Shown here one piece after another: positions 1 through 8,532 of a DNA stretch of 53,408 nucleotides. A program made the position numbers and the translations under genes. The notes under the pieces are model-generated. The model saw nothing but the letters and a program-made list of their open reading frames with translations, was not told the origin of the DNA and did no database searches. Location: the NCBI GenBank assembly GCA_028289325.1, contig JANQQN010000291.1, positions 1 to 53,408 of the forward strand, given 5' to 3'. Position 1 is the stretch's first letter; each line of letters begins with the position of its first letter. This DNA comes from Myxococcota bacterium. GTDB lineage: Bacteria > Myxococcota > Kuafuiibacteriia > Kuafuiibacteriales > Kuafuiibacteriaceae.

Positions 1-44
1 GGCGTGGGGCGTGGCGGCGGCGGTCGCCGGCGTGGAGGTCAGCG

Positions 45-2009
45 TCAACGACGGCGGTCGGATCTCGTTGGCGGTTCGATCGCCACCCCCTCTGCCTCGA
101 TGGCCGAGGTGATCGCCGCCGCGAACTGTGCCCCCGCTCCCGTGGTCCGCAAGATCTGATCGAACGCCAGGTCCGACGAGCGGCCGCCATGCCAGTCGAG
201 CAGAAGGTCGACGAAGACCTGCGGCCGATCGTCGCCGTAGTACAGACGCTGGCCCGCCTCGGCCAGCTCGACGGCGCGGGTCTGCACCGTCGCGTCGCCC
301 ACGCGCCGCACTCCGGGGGGCAGGAACCCGGCCACCGACGTCGCGAGCGCCTGCGACAAGACCCGAGTCGCCGCCAGCTGCACGCCCGAAGGCAGCAGGT
401 CGAACCACTCTGGATACACGATCGTATTGCCGGTCAGCGCGACCCCTCGCTCATCGACCCCCATCTTGAGGTCGAACCGCCCGGTCAGCCCGTTGCTCAC
501 CTGAAGGTTGCTGAGCGCGACATGACCGTTTCGTTCGGCGATCAGCCGGAACTCCGCCGTCCGGCTCTCCCCCGGCGCGATGGTGTCGAACTGCACCTGG
601 GTCGGCTGACCCGTCGCCAGCCGAGCGCCGCTGATCGCCGCCGTATTCAGATTGACGCTGACCAGACTGGCGGGAGACTCCGAAGTATTGAGAATCGTAA
701 CTGACGCCGTATACGGCTCTTCGACGCTCACCGTTCTCGGATGGCTGAACACCATCGAGAAGGTTGGGTTGCGGACCAAGACCGAGCCCGCCGCCGAACC
801 CATGACCTCCACCTCCCCGTGACTCAGGCCATCCAGGGTCCCGGTGAGATCGATGTCCAGCGTGTGCAGCCCATCCCGCAGACCCTCCACCAAAAACTCC
901 GCGTATCCAGTCTCCCCCGGCTGCAGGCGCCCCTGGTCGTCCGCCGTTCCCGGCGTCCCGTCCGCGCCCGCCGCACGAACCGGAACGGTCGTGATCGTCT
1001 GCGCTGAGGGGCCGATCCGCGCCATCCGCAGCGGATCGTCGTCCGAGCCCTCCACCAGGTCGGGGCCCGTCGGCAGTCGAATCGTCGCGCTGATGTCGTG
1101 GACGCTGAGCCCCGAGCCCATCGGTGACGCGTTCGCCGTATACAGCTGCACGCTGAAGAACTGATTCAGGAACGCCACGCTCCCCGGGATCACCAGCAAA
1201 CCTGATAACGGAATGTTCCCGGGCGGTGCGTCGATCAGGTCCTTCGGCTCGAGCGCCTGATAGTTCACCGCCTGCAGCTGGATGTTGAGGTTCGGGCGGG
1301 CCATCTCCGGCGGAAACTCGAAGTCATGGGCGAGCGAGCGATTGATGGCGTCCGCCTGCACGCTCCGATCCCGAAACTCGGCCAAGCTGTACAGCTCGAC
1401 CGGCCCTTTGAACTTCGGCGCCACCACCGGGAATCCGACGCTGTAGGCCTCACCTTCAACGATGAACGTCGCTGTAAACTCGAGCGTGGTAAAACTGTCG
1501 TCATCAATGACGATGTTTCGATCCTGAATCTCCTCCAGGGTTAAAGGCCGGGACGTCACGCTACTGACAAGAACCTCCGGAAAAACATGAACCAAGACTC
1601 GGGAGGGGCTCCCTGCCAAGAGCGTTCGGCCGGACTCGGTCTCCACCAGCCGAACGTTGTCGATGGTGTAGTCGCCCAGCACGGCCAGCGGCGGCAGGTA
1701 GATCGGTTCGCCCGGCAATCCGAGCAGCCGATGACTGGGCATCCCGGGCCCCCGCAAAACCGCCTCTACGTGGGCGCCCGCGGCCAGCGCGTTGCTCAAC
1801 TCCGGCCGAATCGTGCCGTCTAGCGTCCGGATCGTCGCCACGAACGACCCCGGGATGTCTTTCGGGACATATATCTCCGCCCCCGGCGTGACCTCTAGCT
1901 GCGCACCCACGACGTGGTGTTCGAAAGACGCAAGGGGCTGCGAACCCGCCACCCCCTCGACCGACGCGATGCAGAGGACGACCACCAGACAGCAGAACGC
2001 ACGAATCAT
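45..2009 (-). CDS. Large secreted protein with CARDB-like domain, apparently frameshifted at its C-terminal side
   Basis: About 654 residues. The ATG at 2009 is preferred to the upstream TTG (2033) because a GAGGTGG ribosome site lies just before it and the protein then opens with a signal peptide (MIRAFCCLVVVLCIASVEG). The body is beta-rich: residues around 420-520 (from SVEEPYTASVTILNT to APGESRTAEFRL) look like a CARDB/Ig-like repeat, followed by YPEWFDLLPSGVQLAATRVL and LLLDWHGG, which I recognise from very large exported proteins of deltaproteobacteria; function unknown. The frame ends at 45 in an arginine-rich tail. One extra base in the C5 run at 86-90 would reopen a frame of much higher third-position GC (ANEIRPPSLTLTSTP) running off the window. 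So this is either a sequencing error or a genuine truncation, and the real protein probably extends beyond position 1. Confidence 0.75.
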   Translation of the reverse strand: MIRAFCCLVVVLCIASVEGVAGSQPLASFEHHVVGAQLEVTPGAEIYVPKDIPGSFVATIRTLDGTIRPELSNALAAGAHVEAVLRGPGMPSHRLLGLPGEPIYLPPLAVLGDYTIDNVRLVETESGRTLLAGSPSRVLVHVFPEVLVSSVTSRPLTLEEIQDRNIVIDDDSFTTLEFTATFIVEGEAYSVGFPVVAPKFKGPVELYSLAEFRDRSVQADAINRSLAHDFEFPPEMARPNLNIQLQAVNYQALEPKDLIDAPPGNIPLSGLLVIPGSVAFLNQFFSVQLYTANASPMGSGLSVHDISATIRLPTGPDLVEGSDDDPLRMARIGPSAQTITTVPVRAAGADGTPGTADDQGRLQPGETGYAEFLVEGLRDGLHTLDIDLTGTLDGLSHGEVEVMGSAAGSVLVRNPTFSMVFSHPRTVSVEEPYTASVTILNTSESPASLVSVNLNTAAISGARLATGQPTQVQFDTIAPGESRTAEFRLIAERNGHVALSNLQVSNGLTGRFDLKMGVDERGVALTGNTIVYPEWFDLLPSGVQLAATRVLSQALATSVAGFLPPGVRRVGDATVQTRAVELAEAGQRLYYGDDRPQVFVDLLLDWHGGRSSDLAFDQILRTTGAGAQFAAAITSAIEAEGVAIEPPTRSDRRR

Positions 2010-2134
2010 TCGGACCACCTCACGGTCGCCCAATTACACTGTTCAGGCGCGAGCAACAGCCCCACCGAATAACTATTCCGATCTTTTCAAAGGACTGTCC
2101 GGAGGATCAGTCATCAGCAAAGCCACGCCAACGC

Positions 2135-2146
2135 GATGACGTCATC
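2135..2146. promoter_or_regulatory. 12-bp perfect palindrome, possible operator
   Basis: GATGACGTCATC is a perfect palindrome about 125 bases upstream of the start of the secreted protein gene on the minus strand. No convincing -35/-10 pair was found next to it, so a regulatory role is only a possibility. Confidence 0.2.
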
Positions 2147-2573
2147 ACTCCTGTGCGAGCAACGTTATATTAAACGACATCTACTGATAGTGGCTCGGCG
2201 ACCCACATGACCCCCCGCCGCTCTTTCGCCGGTTTTTCTCGCACGGGAAATCGACTTGGCCGCCGAGCGGCCACCCTCGAAGGTTCACGTCTTCACGGTC
2301 ACCGGCACCTGTCGCTACACGACGACCAAGTGCCACCAATAGTTGTCGGGATCGGTCCAGACAGATCGATCACGGACCGTTTCTTGCCGTCCAAACCGGC
2401 CTCTCGGGCCCATTCGGGAAGGATCGCTATTCTATGGATACGTCAGAACGCCTTGCAGTCATCGCACGGAGGTTCGACGGAAACGAGCCTCTGCTCGCCG
2501 AACAATGGAAAGGCACTCGTCCATTCGCTCGATCGGACCGGCGTCGCGCAAAGGTGCGTCGAACCGGGGCCGT

Positions 2574-2583
2574 GGGGGGGGGG
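2574..2583 (+). repeat. G10 homopolymer
   Basis: Ten consecutive G residues, the longest mononucleotide run I noticed in the window. It lies in a short plus-strand frame (2434-2700) that I do not accept as a gene. Such runs are prone to slippage and to sequencing error. Confidence 0.9.
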
Positions 2584-3601
2584 CCGGTCGACGCACTGCC
2601 GACGCATCCGCCTAAACTCATCCAGACGAGCGCCGGACGAAACCATGACGGCGCGCAGACGATGAGATCCTACAATGGCCCATGCCGCAAAGCGAGCTGA
2701 CTCCGCGAGCCACTGAGATCATCCACGCCAAAGAAAGTCACTATGTTACTCGCCACCTGATGGCGGATCTTGAGCGGCGCAGCTGGCGCGCCTATCGGCT
2801 CCGTCCTACCTTCGGTTGAAAGGACGATGAAGTTGTCTAGGACTTGGCCTGAAGCCGAATAAAGGTACAGCGCTCGAACTCGTCATGTTGTCGACAGCAC
2901 CCCGCAACAAAGCCTAAAGCCGCGGCAAGCGCGGCGCGCAACGATAGCGCTCCCCAGTCGGCGCTTTGGTGTTCCTCCAGTCCGTCGGTGCGAGGCTTTC
3001 TCTTCAGTCGGAACAGCGTTTGGTCGCTGAAACCACTACGCAGCCACCGCCGTCACCCTCTCCAGTGCCTGACCAGCGAACCCCCGAAGCGAGTCCACGT
3101 CTGGTGAGGTCGTTCAGGCGGAGCACCTTCCGCTGCTGTCGTAGTCGTCTTTCGCGACGGGGCATTTGCTTCATCCTCCGTCAATCACTCGACGTCACGG
3201 AATACAGATACGACAGGCATCGCTGTACATGTTTTGGGTACGGCACATCATCTGCTCCCCTGGCCGACCACCGAGTGTACAGCTCCGACGACCGCACCGG
3301 CGGTCCCCGGACGGGGTATGTCACGCCTGGCGCTCGACAACGCTTCGCGTATCGCCACAAGGTCCCTCAAGGCACCTCGGCTGAAGGCACGTCCTCATAC
3401 GCTCGCCGACATCGACGCAAATGCTGGCGGGTTCACAGTCCGAGGACGGCTCGTCACATCGGAGAGCTCGGCAGTCTCTGCCGTCCGTCCGCCGCCTACA
3501 AAGACGCTCCTCGAGTGTCGGTTGGTGGACGCACCCTCCGGCGACGCAGGTCCATTCGTCGACACGCACGCCCTCGATCCCGGATAGCGAAGAGACACTA
3601 A

Positions 3602-4185
3602 TCACACGGAGTATAGCGCGCCTTCAGCCTCGACCAAGGCGCAGCGACTGACCGCGCCCGGCTGGACTTTGGCCGCGCGATACGGCTTCGCCGGTTTGAC
3701 GATCATTCGCGCGAGCTCGCGGTCGAAGGCATGCGGATCGAAACGCTCGTCGAGACGCTGGAGCAACGTGCGGCTCACCGAATCGAGCTCCGGCCCTCGC
3801 GGAATAGGCACCAGGTGCTGCCATCGAATCCCTTTGCCGCGACCCTCGACGCCGCCCTTGTCGTGACCGGTATAGGGTCCCGCGAAGCAGGGCTTCAAGA
3901 GCTAGTGCTGAGCCAATGCCGCGAATCGTGGCGATAGCTGGCGCTCCGAGCCGGCAAGTTCTTTGCGACCGCCGCCTTGAGATTATCGTACACGAGCCGC
4001 TGAGGGACCGCGCCGAAGTGCTCGAAGGCACGAACGTGACCGTCGAGAAAGCAGATCTGATCCTGACGCCGACACAACCACGCGAAGTCTCGGCGCGAGT
4101 GCATGAGCCGAAGGACGAACATCCACGCCTCTTGCCGGACACCATCCAGGTCCACCAAGACCTCGAAGAAGGCCACCCGCGAAGT
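3602..4185 (-). pseudogene. IS21-family transposase (IstA) remnant
   Basis: Reading the minus strand from about 4176 gives VAFFEVLVDLDGV, RRDFAWLCRRQDQICFLDGH and VRAFEHFGAVPQRLVYDNLK, the integrase-core (rve) segment of IS21 IstA transposases. A frameshift follows at KNL (near 3957), after which the other frame gives ELAGSERQLSPRFAALAQH, then a TAG stop where a tyrosine is expected, then PCFAGPYTGHDKGGVEGRGK and finally EAEGALYSV just before a TGA at 3602. So there is at least one frameshift and one nonsense mutation. The N-terminal helix-turn-helix part is missing: the homology ends where the recombinase remnant on the other strand begins (about 4182). No istB partner was seen. A dead insertion-sequence fragment. 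Confidence 0.85.
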
Positions 4186-4768
4186 TCGACTGGCTGCCGG
4201 CCAGCGAATCCGAGGGATTCCTGTCGATGGTCGACTCGCACTACCCGCAGTGGTCGGCGCTGTTTCTGGACGGCACTGAGGACGGGGCTCCGGCGCGGCG
4301 AACTATTTGCCCTCGCATGGGACGACGTCGACCTCACGACCGGGCTGCTCACCGTGCGACGGTCCGCGTACCGAGGACGCCTCGGGCCACCGAAGAATGG
4401 CCGGGAACGGTCCGTTCCGATGACGTCTGCGCTGCGCGCCAAGCTGCAGGAGCATTCCATCAGTGATCCGAAGGGCGAGTTCGTCTTCCCAGGAGCCTCT
4501 GGCGGCCTTGTGAACCATCAGGACCACGTGGATCGGCCGCTGCACGGCGCACTTGAGCGCGCCGGGCTACGCCGGATGACGTTCCACTCCCTGCGACATT
4601 CGTTCGCCCGTCAGCTCGTCAGCGCCGGGCGGTCGCTCAAGGAGGTCCAAGAGTTGCTCGGGCATTCGTCGATGCAGATGACGATGAGATACGCTCATCT
4701 GTCACCGGGCCGTATGCGCGAAAGCGATCGCCGTCCTCGAGGAGCAAACGCAAGACCGCTTGCGGTAG
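4182..4768 (+). pseudogene. Tyrosine recombinase (phage-type integrase) remnant
   Basis: Only the catalytic domain remains. It begins abruptly with KFDWLPASESEGFLSMVDSH directly at the edge of the transposase remnant, changes frame near 4262-4268, and continues with TALRTGLRRGELFALAWDD (first catalytic Arg), FHSLRHSFARQLVSAG (HxxR) and LGHSSMQMTMRYAHLSPG (His and the nucleophilic Tyr). A second frameshift after GRMRE restores AIAVLEEQTQDRLR and a TAG at 4766-4768. The N-terminal core-binding domain is absent. It points toward the 3' end of the initiator tRNA gene 92 bases away, as integrases of tRNA-targeted elements often do, but I found no duplicated tRNA 3' end marking an attachment site. 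Catalytic residues survive, but the gene is broken. Confidence 0.85.
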
Positions 4769-4797
4769 GCAAACCAATTTGGAGACATCGATGTAAT

Positions 4798-4830
4798 CGA
4801 CTGGGCCACACAAACTGTATGGCCCAGTCG
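4798..4830. terminator. Perfect 11-bp inverted repeat downstream of the tRNA gene
   Basis: CGACTGGGCCA (4798-4808) and TGGCCCAGTCG (4820-4830) form a perfect 11-bp stem with an 11-base loop, between the recombinase remnant and the 3' end of the minus-strand tRNA gene. It could terminate tRNA transcription. The T-rich tail of a typical intrinsic terminator is missing on both strands, so a recombination-site role is an alternative. Confidence 0.4.
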
Positions 4831-4859
4831 AAATTACCGAGATTGTTCAGAAATCTGAG

Positions 4860-4933
<74 letters not shown>

Positions 4934-4992
4934 GCAGCAAAGTGAGGGGTACTCTAGTCCGCTCAGCCGAGGCGTCAACCGAAAAACGAACT

Positions 4993-5319
4993 TTAGCCGA
5001 GGATCTGTTGCAGCTTCAGGGCGAGAGACATGTCGCCCTTGATCTTCAGCTTGCCGGTCATGAACGCCATCTGGGGCGCGAGGTTGCCTTCGACCATGTT
5101 CACGAAGTCTTCGGAGGTCATGGTGATGGTGACCGAGGGATCGTCGTGCGTGCCTTGGGACACGTAGTCGCCGCTCTTGGTGAGGTCGAGGATCCAGCTG
5201 CCGGCTTCGTCGCCGGTCAGCTCGAACTGGTAGACCGAGTTGATGTTCGAGGCGATGTCCGGGTTCGCGGTGAGCCGCCCACCGATTTTTGATTCGAAGA
5301 TTTCTTGCACGCTGGCCAT
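4993..5319 (-). CDS. SCP2 sterol-binding domain protein
   Basis: 108 residues consisting of a single SCP2 (sterol carrier protein 2) domain: an N-terminal helix with IFESKIGGRL, central strands YQFELTGDEAGSWILDL, the DPSVTITMTSEDFVNM segment and the C-terminal GKLKIKGDMSLALKLQQIL. Family members bind fatty acyl chains or sterols in a hydrophobic cavity, usually in the cytoplasm. AAGGAAA lies just upstream of the ATG, supporting the start. It is transcribed divergently from the HMG-CoA lyase gene across a 334-base region holding palindromes, and a shared role in lipid or leucine breakdown is plausible but inferred. The 3' end faces the initiator tRNA gene on the same strand, 59 bases on. Confidence 0.92.
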   Translation of the reverse strand: MASVQEIFESKIGGRLTANPDIASNINSVYQFELTGDEAGSWILDLTKSGDYVSQGTHDDPSVTITMTSEDFVNMVEGNLAPQMAFMTGKLKIKGDMSLALKLQQILG

Positions 5320-5450
5320 GTTGGTTTCCTTACTTGTCCGTCCGTCGGCGCGATCGCTCTCTGGGCGCCGACGTCATTGGTCCGCCCGGACGCCGATCTG
5401 CATCTCGCATCTCGCCGCGTCGCGGGTCGGGCTCCGCGAGCCGTCTGCCT

Positions 5451-5472
5451 GCTGATTGACTGCTCAATCAGC
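5451..5472. promoter_or_regulatory. Palindrome in the mvaB/SCP2 divergent region
   Basis: GCTGATTGA and TCAATCAGC are perfect 9-bp inverted arms separated by four bases. The size and AT-rich centre suit a dimeric repressor operator (TetR- or MerR-like spacing), placed between the SCP2 gene and the mvaB promoter. No regulator gene is nearby in the window. Confidence 0.35.
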
Positions 5473-5499
5473 GCCGGCATTCTTGGTGATGCTGACCCG

Positions 5500-5523
5500 C
5501 CTGTCAAAGGGGGCTTTGACAGG
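5500..5523. promoter_or_regulatory. Palindrome overlapping the mvaB promoter -35 box
   Basis: CCTGTCAAAG, then GGGG, then CTTTGACAGG: perfect 10-bp arms. The right arm contains the TTGACA -35 hexamer of the promoter at 5516-5544, so a protein binding here would compete with RNA polymerase. This is the expected arrangement of a repressor operator. Confidence 0.5.
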
Positions 5524-5544
5524 CTGGCCCGATTGTCGGACAAT
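5516..5544 (+). promoter_or_regulatory. Sigma70-type promoter for mvaB
   Basis: TTGACA (5516-5521), a 17-base spacer and GACAAT (5539-5544) match the housekeeping consensus at 6/6 and 4/6 positions. Transcription would start near 5551 and leave a leader of about 100 bases before the mvaB ATG at 5654. It overlaps the palindrome at 5500-5523. Confidence 0.6.
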
Positions 5545-5653
5545 GCAGTTAGGGTCCTAAACACACCTGAAATATGCGTGGGGGCAAGCGCGGTTATGCT
5601 TAGCCAACCGGCTGCGCGCGGACGCTACGCCTGCGCAAAGGAGTTCGCTCGTC

Positions 5654-6622
5654 ATGGTCGATGAATCAGTCTCCGACCGCGTCACCGTCTATGAGGTCGG
5701 TTTACGCGACGGTCTGCAGAATGAGGCCGCATTCGTCCCGACCAAACACAAGATGAAGCTGGTCGAGATGCTCGTCGACGCGGGCCTTCGACGGCTCGAA
5801 CTCACGAGCTTCGTCTCTCCTCGCTGGATACCCCAGCTCGCCGACCACGCCACGGTCGCCTCCGAGGCGGAACGACGCCCTGGCGTCCGATACAGCGCGC
5901 TGGTTCCCAACCACCGAGGCCTACAGGGCGCGCTCAGCGCCGGTCTTGAGGAGATCGCGGTCTTCCTGAGCGCCACCGAAGCCCACTCCAAGAAGAACAT
6001 CAACAAGACCGTCGAAGAGGCGCTGAAAGTACTCACCGAGGTCATCGTCACCGCCAAAGGTGAAGGGCTTTTTGTTCGAGGCTACGTGTCCACCGTCTTC
6101 GGGTGTCCCTACGAAGGGACGGTCGACCCTGCGCAGCCCCATCGGCTGGTCCACGCCCTCCTCGACGCGGGTGTGGATGAGATCAGCCTGGGCGACACCA
6201 TCGGTGTGGCCAACCCTCGCCAGGTCCGCGACTTCATGAACCGGATCAAGGGTGATGTGCCCCTCGATCGGATCGCCCTTCACCTTCACGACACCCGCGG
6301 TACCGCCCTCGCCAACGTCCTGGCCGGACTCGACGCCGGGGTCCGCACCTTCGATTCGGCCTTCGGCGGCCTCGGCGGTTGTCCTTATGCGCCGGGCGCC
6401 TCCGGCAACCTGGCCACCGAAGACCTCGTGTACATGCTGGAAGGCATGGGTTTCGAGACCGGCATCGACCTCGATCGCCTGGTCGCCACATCGCAGTACG
6501 TATCGGACCTCGTCAGCCGAACCTTACCTTCCAAGGTCCTGCAGTCCGAGCTCGGGCGCCGCCGAAAAGAAGAGGAGCGCGCCAAGCGGGCCAACGGCCA
6601 GCCTCGTTCGTCGGGGGCTTGA
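5654..6622 (+). CDS. mvaB: Hydroxymethylglutaryl-CoA lyase
   Basis: 322 residues, HMGL-like TIM-barrel family. It cleaves 3-hydroxy-3-methylglutaryl-CoA to acetyl-CoA and acetoacetate, the last step of leucine breakdown, in the cytoplasm. The metal/substrate motif VGLRDGLQNE is at residues 14-23 and the HMG-CoA lyase signature GLGGCPYAPGASGN with its catalytic cysteine is near residue 240; LHLHDTRGTALAN supplies metal-ligand histidines. The length is normal. AAAGGAG sits 10 bases before the ATG. It is monocistronic, read from the promoter at 5516-5544 and probably controlled at the overlapping palindrome. The gene ends convergently with the tryptophan-dioxygenase-like gene. The other HMGL-like enzymes (isopropylmalate or citramalate synthases) are longer and lack the cysteine signature. 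Confidence 0.95.
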   Translation: MVDESVSDRVTVYEVGLRDGLQNEAAFVPTKHKMKLVEMLVDAGLRRLELTSFVSPRWIPQLADHATVASEAERRPGVRYSALVPNHRGLQGALSAGLEEIAVFLSATEAHSKKNINKTVEEALKVLTEVIVTAKGEGLFVRGYVSTVFGCPYEGTVDPAQPHRLVHALLDAGVDEISLGDTIGVANPRQVRDFMNRIKGDVPLDRIALHLHDTRGTALANVLAGLDAGVRTFDSAFGGLGGCPYAPGASGNLATEDLVYMLEGMGFETGIDLDRLVATSQYVSDLVSRTLPSKVLQSELGRRRKEEERAKRANGQPRSSGA

Positions 6623-6624
6623 CC

Positions 6625-6657
6625 CTCGCCGACGTCCGACGCCGACGAATCGGCGAG
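6625..6657. terminator. Inverted repeat between convergent genes
   Basis: CTCGCCGA (6625-6632) and TCGGCGAG (6650-6657) can form an 8-bp GC-rich stem directly after the mvaB stop, in the 97-base gap between convergent genes. A second, weaker hairpin with CCAACA/TGTTGG arms follows near 6680-6705. Without T tracts these are only candidate bidirectional terminators. Confidence 0.35.
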
Positions 6658-6719
6658 CCAACGACGATCGACGGTGATCCAACACCCCCTCAAGGTTGTT
6701 GGTGGTCTCACCGCACCTT

Positions 6720-7394
6720 CTAGCGCTGCCCTGGTTGCTGCAGGCTGCGGGTATAGTCATTCACCGCCGCCCATAGCTCCGGCATCTGATGCTCGCGAAG
6801 GCCCTTCGCCAGCAGCTCGGCCGGCACCCCTTTGAGCGAGTCGACGAAGGCGCCGATCTCTCGTTCTACGAGCCGAAAATGCGCGAATCGCCATGTCCGA
6901 AACTGCGCGTCGACATCTTGCAGGGCCTGGATCAGCGCGTGTTCGAGGGCGTTTTCCTCGGGTCGAGACAGGATGTCCACAACGGACAGCTGCCGCCGCA
7001 TGAGCCACCGCTCGACCGACGGCCACAGCAGGTCACCCATCTCCAACATCTCATTAAACCCCGGTGACTCCTGACCGCTGCCTTTGCCGAGCCCCTCGCG
7101 GATCGCCGCGTATTCGGCCGGCGGGAGGTGCTCGAGGATCTCGAGCTGCTGCGTGAGCAACCGTTCGATCTGGGCGCTGCGCTGCAGAAGCCCGTTCGCC
7201 CGCGCCAGTCGGTCGTCATCGATCGCCTGCGCCGCGCATCGGAGGTCGTGCAAAATGACCTTCATCCACAGCTCGGCCGCTTGGTGGGTCACCTGAAAGA
7301 GCAGCTCACCCTGTGCCCGCAGCTCCTCGATGGGCTTCAGGCAGGCAAGCAGCTCATCGGTACGAATGTAGCGTTCGTATTCCGTCTTGGCCAT
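6720..7394 (-). CDS. Tryptophan 2,3-dioxygenase-like haem protein (short form)
   Basis: 224 residues from the ATG at 7394, chosen because AAGGAG lies five bases upstream; an extended frame begins at 7436. FQVTHQAAELWMKVILHDL matches the helix of tryptophan 2,3-dioxygenases with the conserved HQ and ELW, and RTWRFAHFRLVEREIG contains the histidine expected as proximal haem ligand. The protein is shorter than usual (about 280), and the substrate loop that normally follows that histidine (GTGG-SG type) is absent, replaced by AFVDSLKGVPAELL. It may be a haem enzyme with another substrate. It lies 10 bases downstream of the homoserine-dehydrogenase-like gene and is surely co-transcribed with it. 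No kynurenine pathway genes are in the window. Confidence 0.8.
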   Translation of the reverse strand: MAKTEYERYIRTDELLACLKPIEELRAQGELLFQVTHQAAELWMKVILHDLRCAAQAIDDDRLARANGLLQRSAQIERLLTQQLEILEHLPPAEYAAIREGLGKGSGQESPGFNEMLEMGDLLWPSVERWLMRRQLSVVDILSRPEENALEHALIQALQDVDAQFRTWRFAHFRLVEREIGAFVDSLKGVPAELLAKGLREHQMPELWAAVNDYTRSLQQPGQR

Positions 7395-7404
7395 CGCATC
7401 TCCT

Positions 7405-8445
7405 TCAAACCTGGGACAACCCAGCCAAGATAGCACGGCAGTCGTGCAGCAGTCCGAACGCCGCGTCGTCGACGCCGTGCGATTCTTGCAACCACGTATG
7501 CGTGTGGCCGAGAGAGGTTTCGATGGTGATGCCCCCTCGGCCGCCGCGCAGCGGATACAGTGAGTCGTCGGGGGTCAACGCCACCGGCTCGACGCTCGCT
7601 CGAATGTTGCCATCGTCGTTCTTTTGAATCTCGGCTACGAGTCGGTAGCGGAGTCCTTCTTCGGCCGCGGCGCGGAGGTGATCGTCCTTGATCTCATCGC
7701 TTCCCTTGCGGGCCACGTCGACGACCCGGAGCGCGCCGCCCATCCACACGTTGGCCAGTAGCGCGGCCTTCGACGCCGCGTCCCAACCGTCGAGATCGAG
7801 GACGCTGTCGGCCTCCGCGATGCCCTGAGCCTGCGCTCGCGCCAAGCCTCGAGAGCGCGTGCTTCCGTCCTGGATCGTTTCCAGGACCACGGAAGACGTG
7901 GCGTTCAATACGCCGCGAACCCGGACGATCTGCGCATCGAACAGATTGGCGGCGACGGTAAAGATCGGCAGCCCATCAAGAACTGTCGCCTCGAAACGAA
8001 ACTGTGCTCGGCTCTTCGCCCCGCGGTGCAGTAGGTCGCGGTACCCGAGAACGATCGGCGCCTTGTTCGCCGTTACGACGTGAACCCCGGCGTCGAGCGC
8101 GGACCGGAGAATACCCAGCGCCGGCTCCCCGGTCCGGATGTTTTGGGGGATGCACTCGATGATCACGTCGGGGCTGACGGCCTCGATCACTTGCTTGAAG
8201 TCATCGGGCGCCGAGCTGCCGAGCCCCTCGGACTCGACCAAATTCAGCGCCAAGGACGGTTCTAGCCCCTCGGGCGCGATCATTCGCCCGTGGTGAGCCG
8301 TCAACACGCCCACCAGGTCCACGGGCGCCGGGCGGTCACGCAGTCGCTTGAGGAAACCCCGCCCCAATGAGCCCGCACCTGCGAGCACGGCGCGCAACCG
8401 GCGTCGTCCTTCTGAACCCTGAACGGTGCCTGGGGAACTCACCAC
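7405..8445 (-). CDS. Homoserine dehydrogenase-like oxidoreductase
   Basis: 346 residues. The N-terminal Rossmann fold has LAGAGSLGRGFL; HVVTANKAPI and the catalytic-domain segment RVRGVLNATSSVVLETI follow, then EADSVLDLDGWDAASKAALL with the aspartates and lysine of homoserine dehydrogenases. There is no C-terminal ACT domain, so no sign of threonine feedback. The start is a GTG at 8445 or 8442. The genuine enzyme reduces aspartate semialdehyde to homoserine, but no threonine or methionine biosynthesis genes neighbour it. Its partner is instead the dioxygenase-like gene ten bases downstream, so a different semialdehyde substrate is possible. It diverges from the lipoprotein gene starting at 8533. 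Confidence 0.85.
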   Translation of the reverse strand: MVSSPGTVQGSEGRRRLRAVLAGAGSLGRGFLKRLRDRPAPVDLVGVLTAHHGRMIAPEGLEPSLALNLVESEGLGSSAPDDFKQVIEAVSPDVIIECIPQNIRTGEPALGILRSALDAGVHVVTANKAPIVLGYRDLLHRGAKSRAQFRFEATVLDGLPIFTVAANLFDAQIVRVRGVLNATSSVVLETIQDGSTRSRGLARAQAQGIAEADSVLDLDGWDAASKAALLANVWMGGALRVVDVARKGSDEIKDDHLRAAAEEGLRYRLVAEIQKNDDGNIRASVEPVALTPDDSLYPLRGGRGGITIETSLGHTHTWLQESHGVDDAAFGLLHDCRAILAGLSQV

Positions 8446-8532
8446 GTGCCGTCTTACCGCATCAGGCGGACCACGGACAGCCGGAAAAGGGGACGCTTGA
8501 CCGGCACCGATGCGAACGCCAGTTTTCGGATC

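Larger units (their letters stand above)
2010..3601. other. 1.6 kb stretch without a supportable gene
   Basis: Short overlapping reading frames occur on both strands, but none has a clear ribosome site, third-position GC bias or recognisable motif. Base composition is more mixed than in the neighbouring genes. The stretch borders decayed mobile DNA (from 3602) and may itself be degenerate. Local features inside it are a 12-bp palindrome (2135-2146) and a G10 run (2574-2583). Confidence 0.6.

Noticed and set aside
2207..3601. Several overlapping 60-210-codon frames on both strands
   Set aside because: No consistent codon bias, ribosome site or known motif; likely degenerate DNA.
4798..4830. 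Attachment site of the recombinase
   Set aside because: The inverted repeat is not a direct copy of the tRNA 3' end; no second copy was seen in the window.
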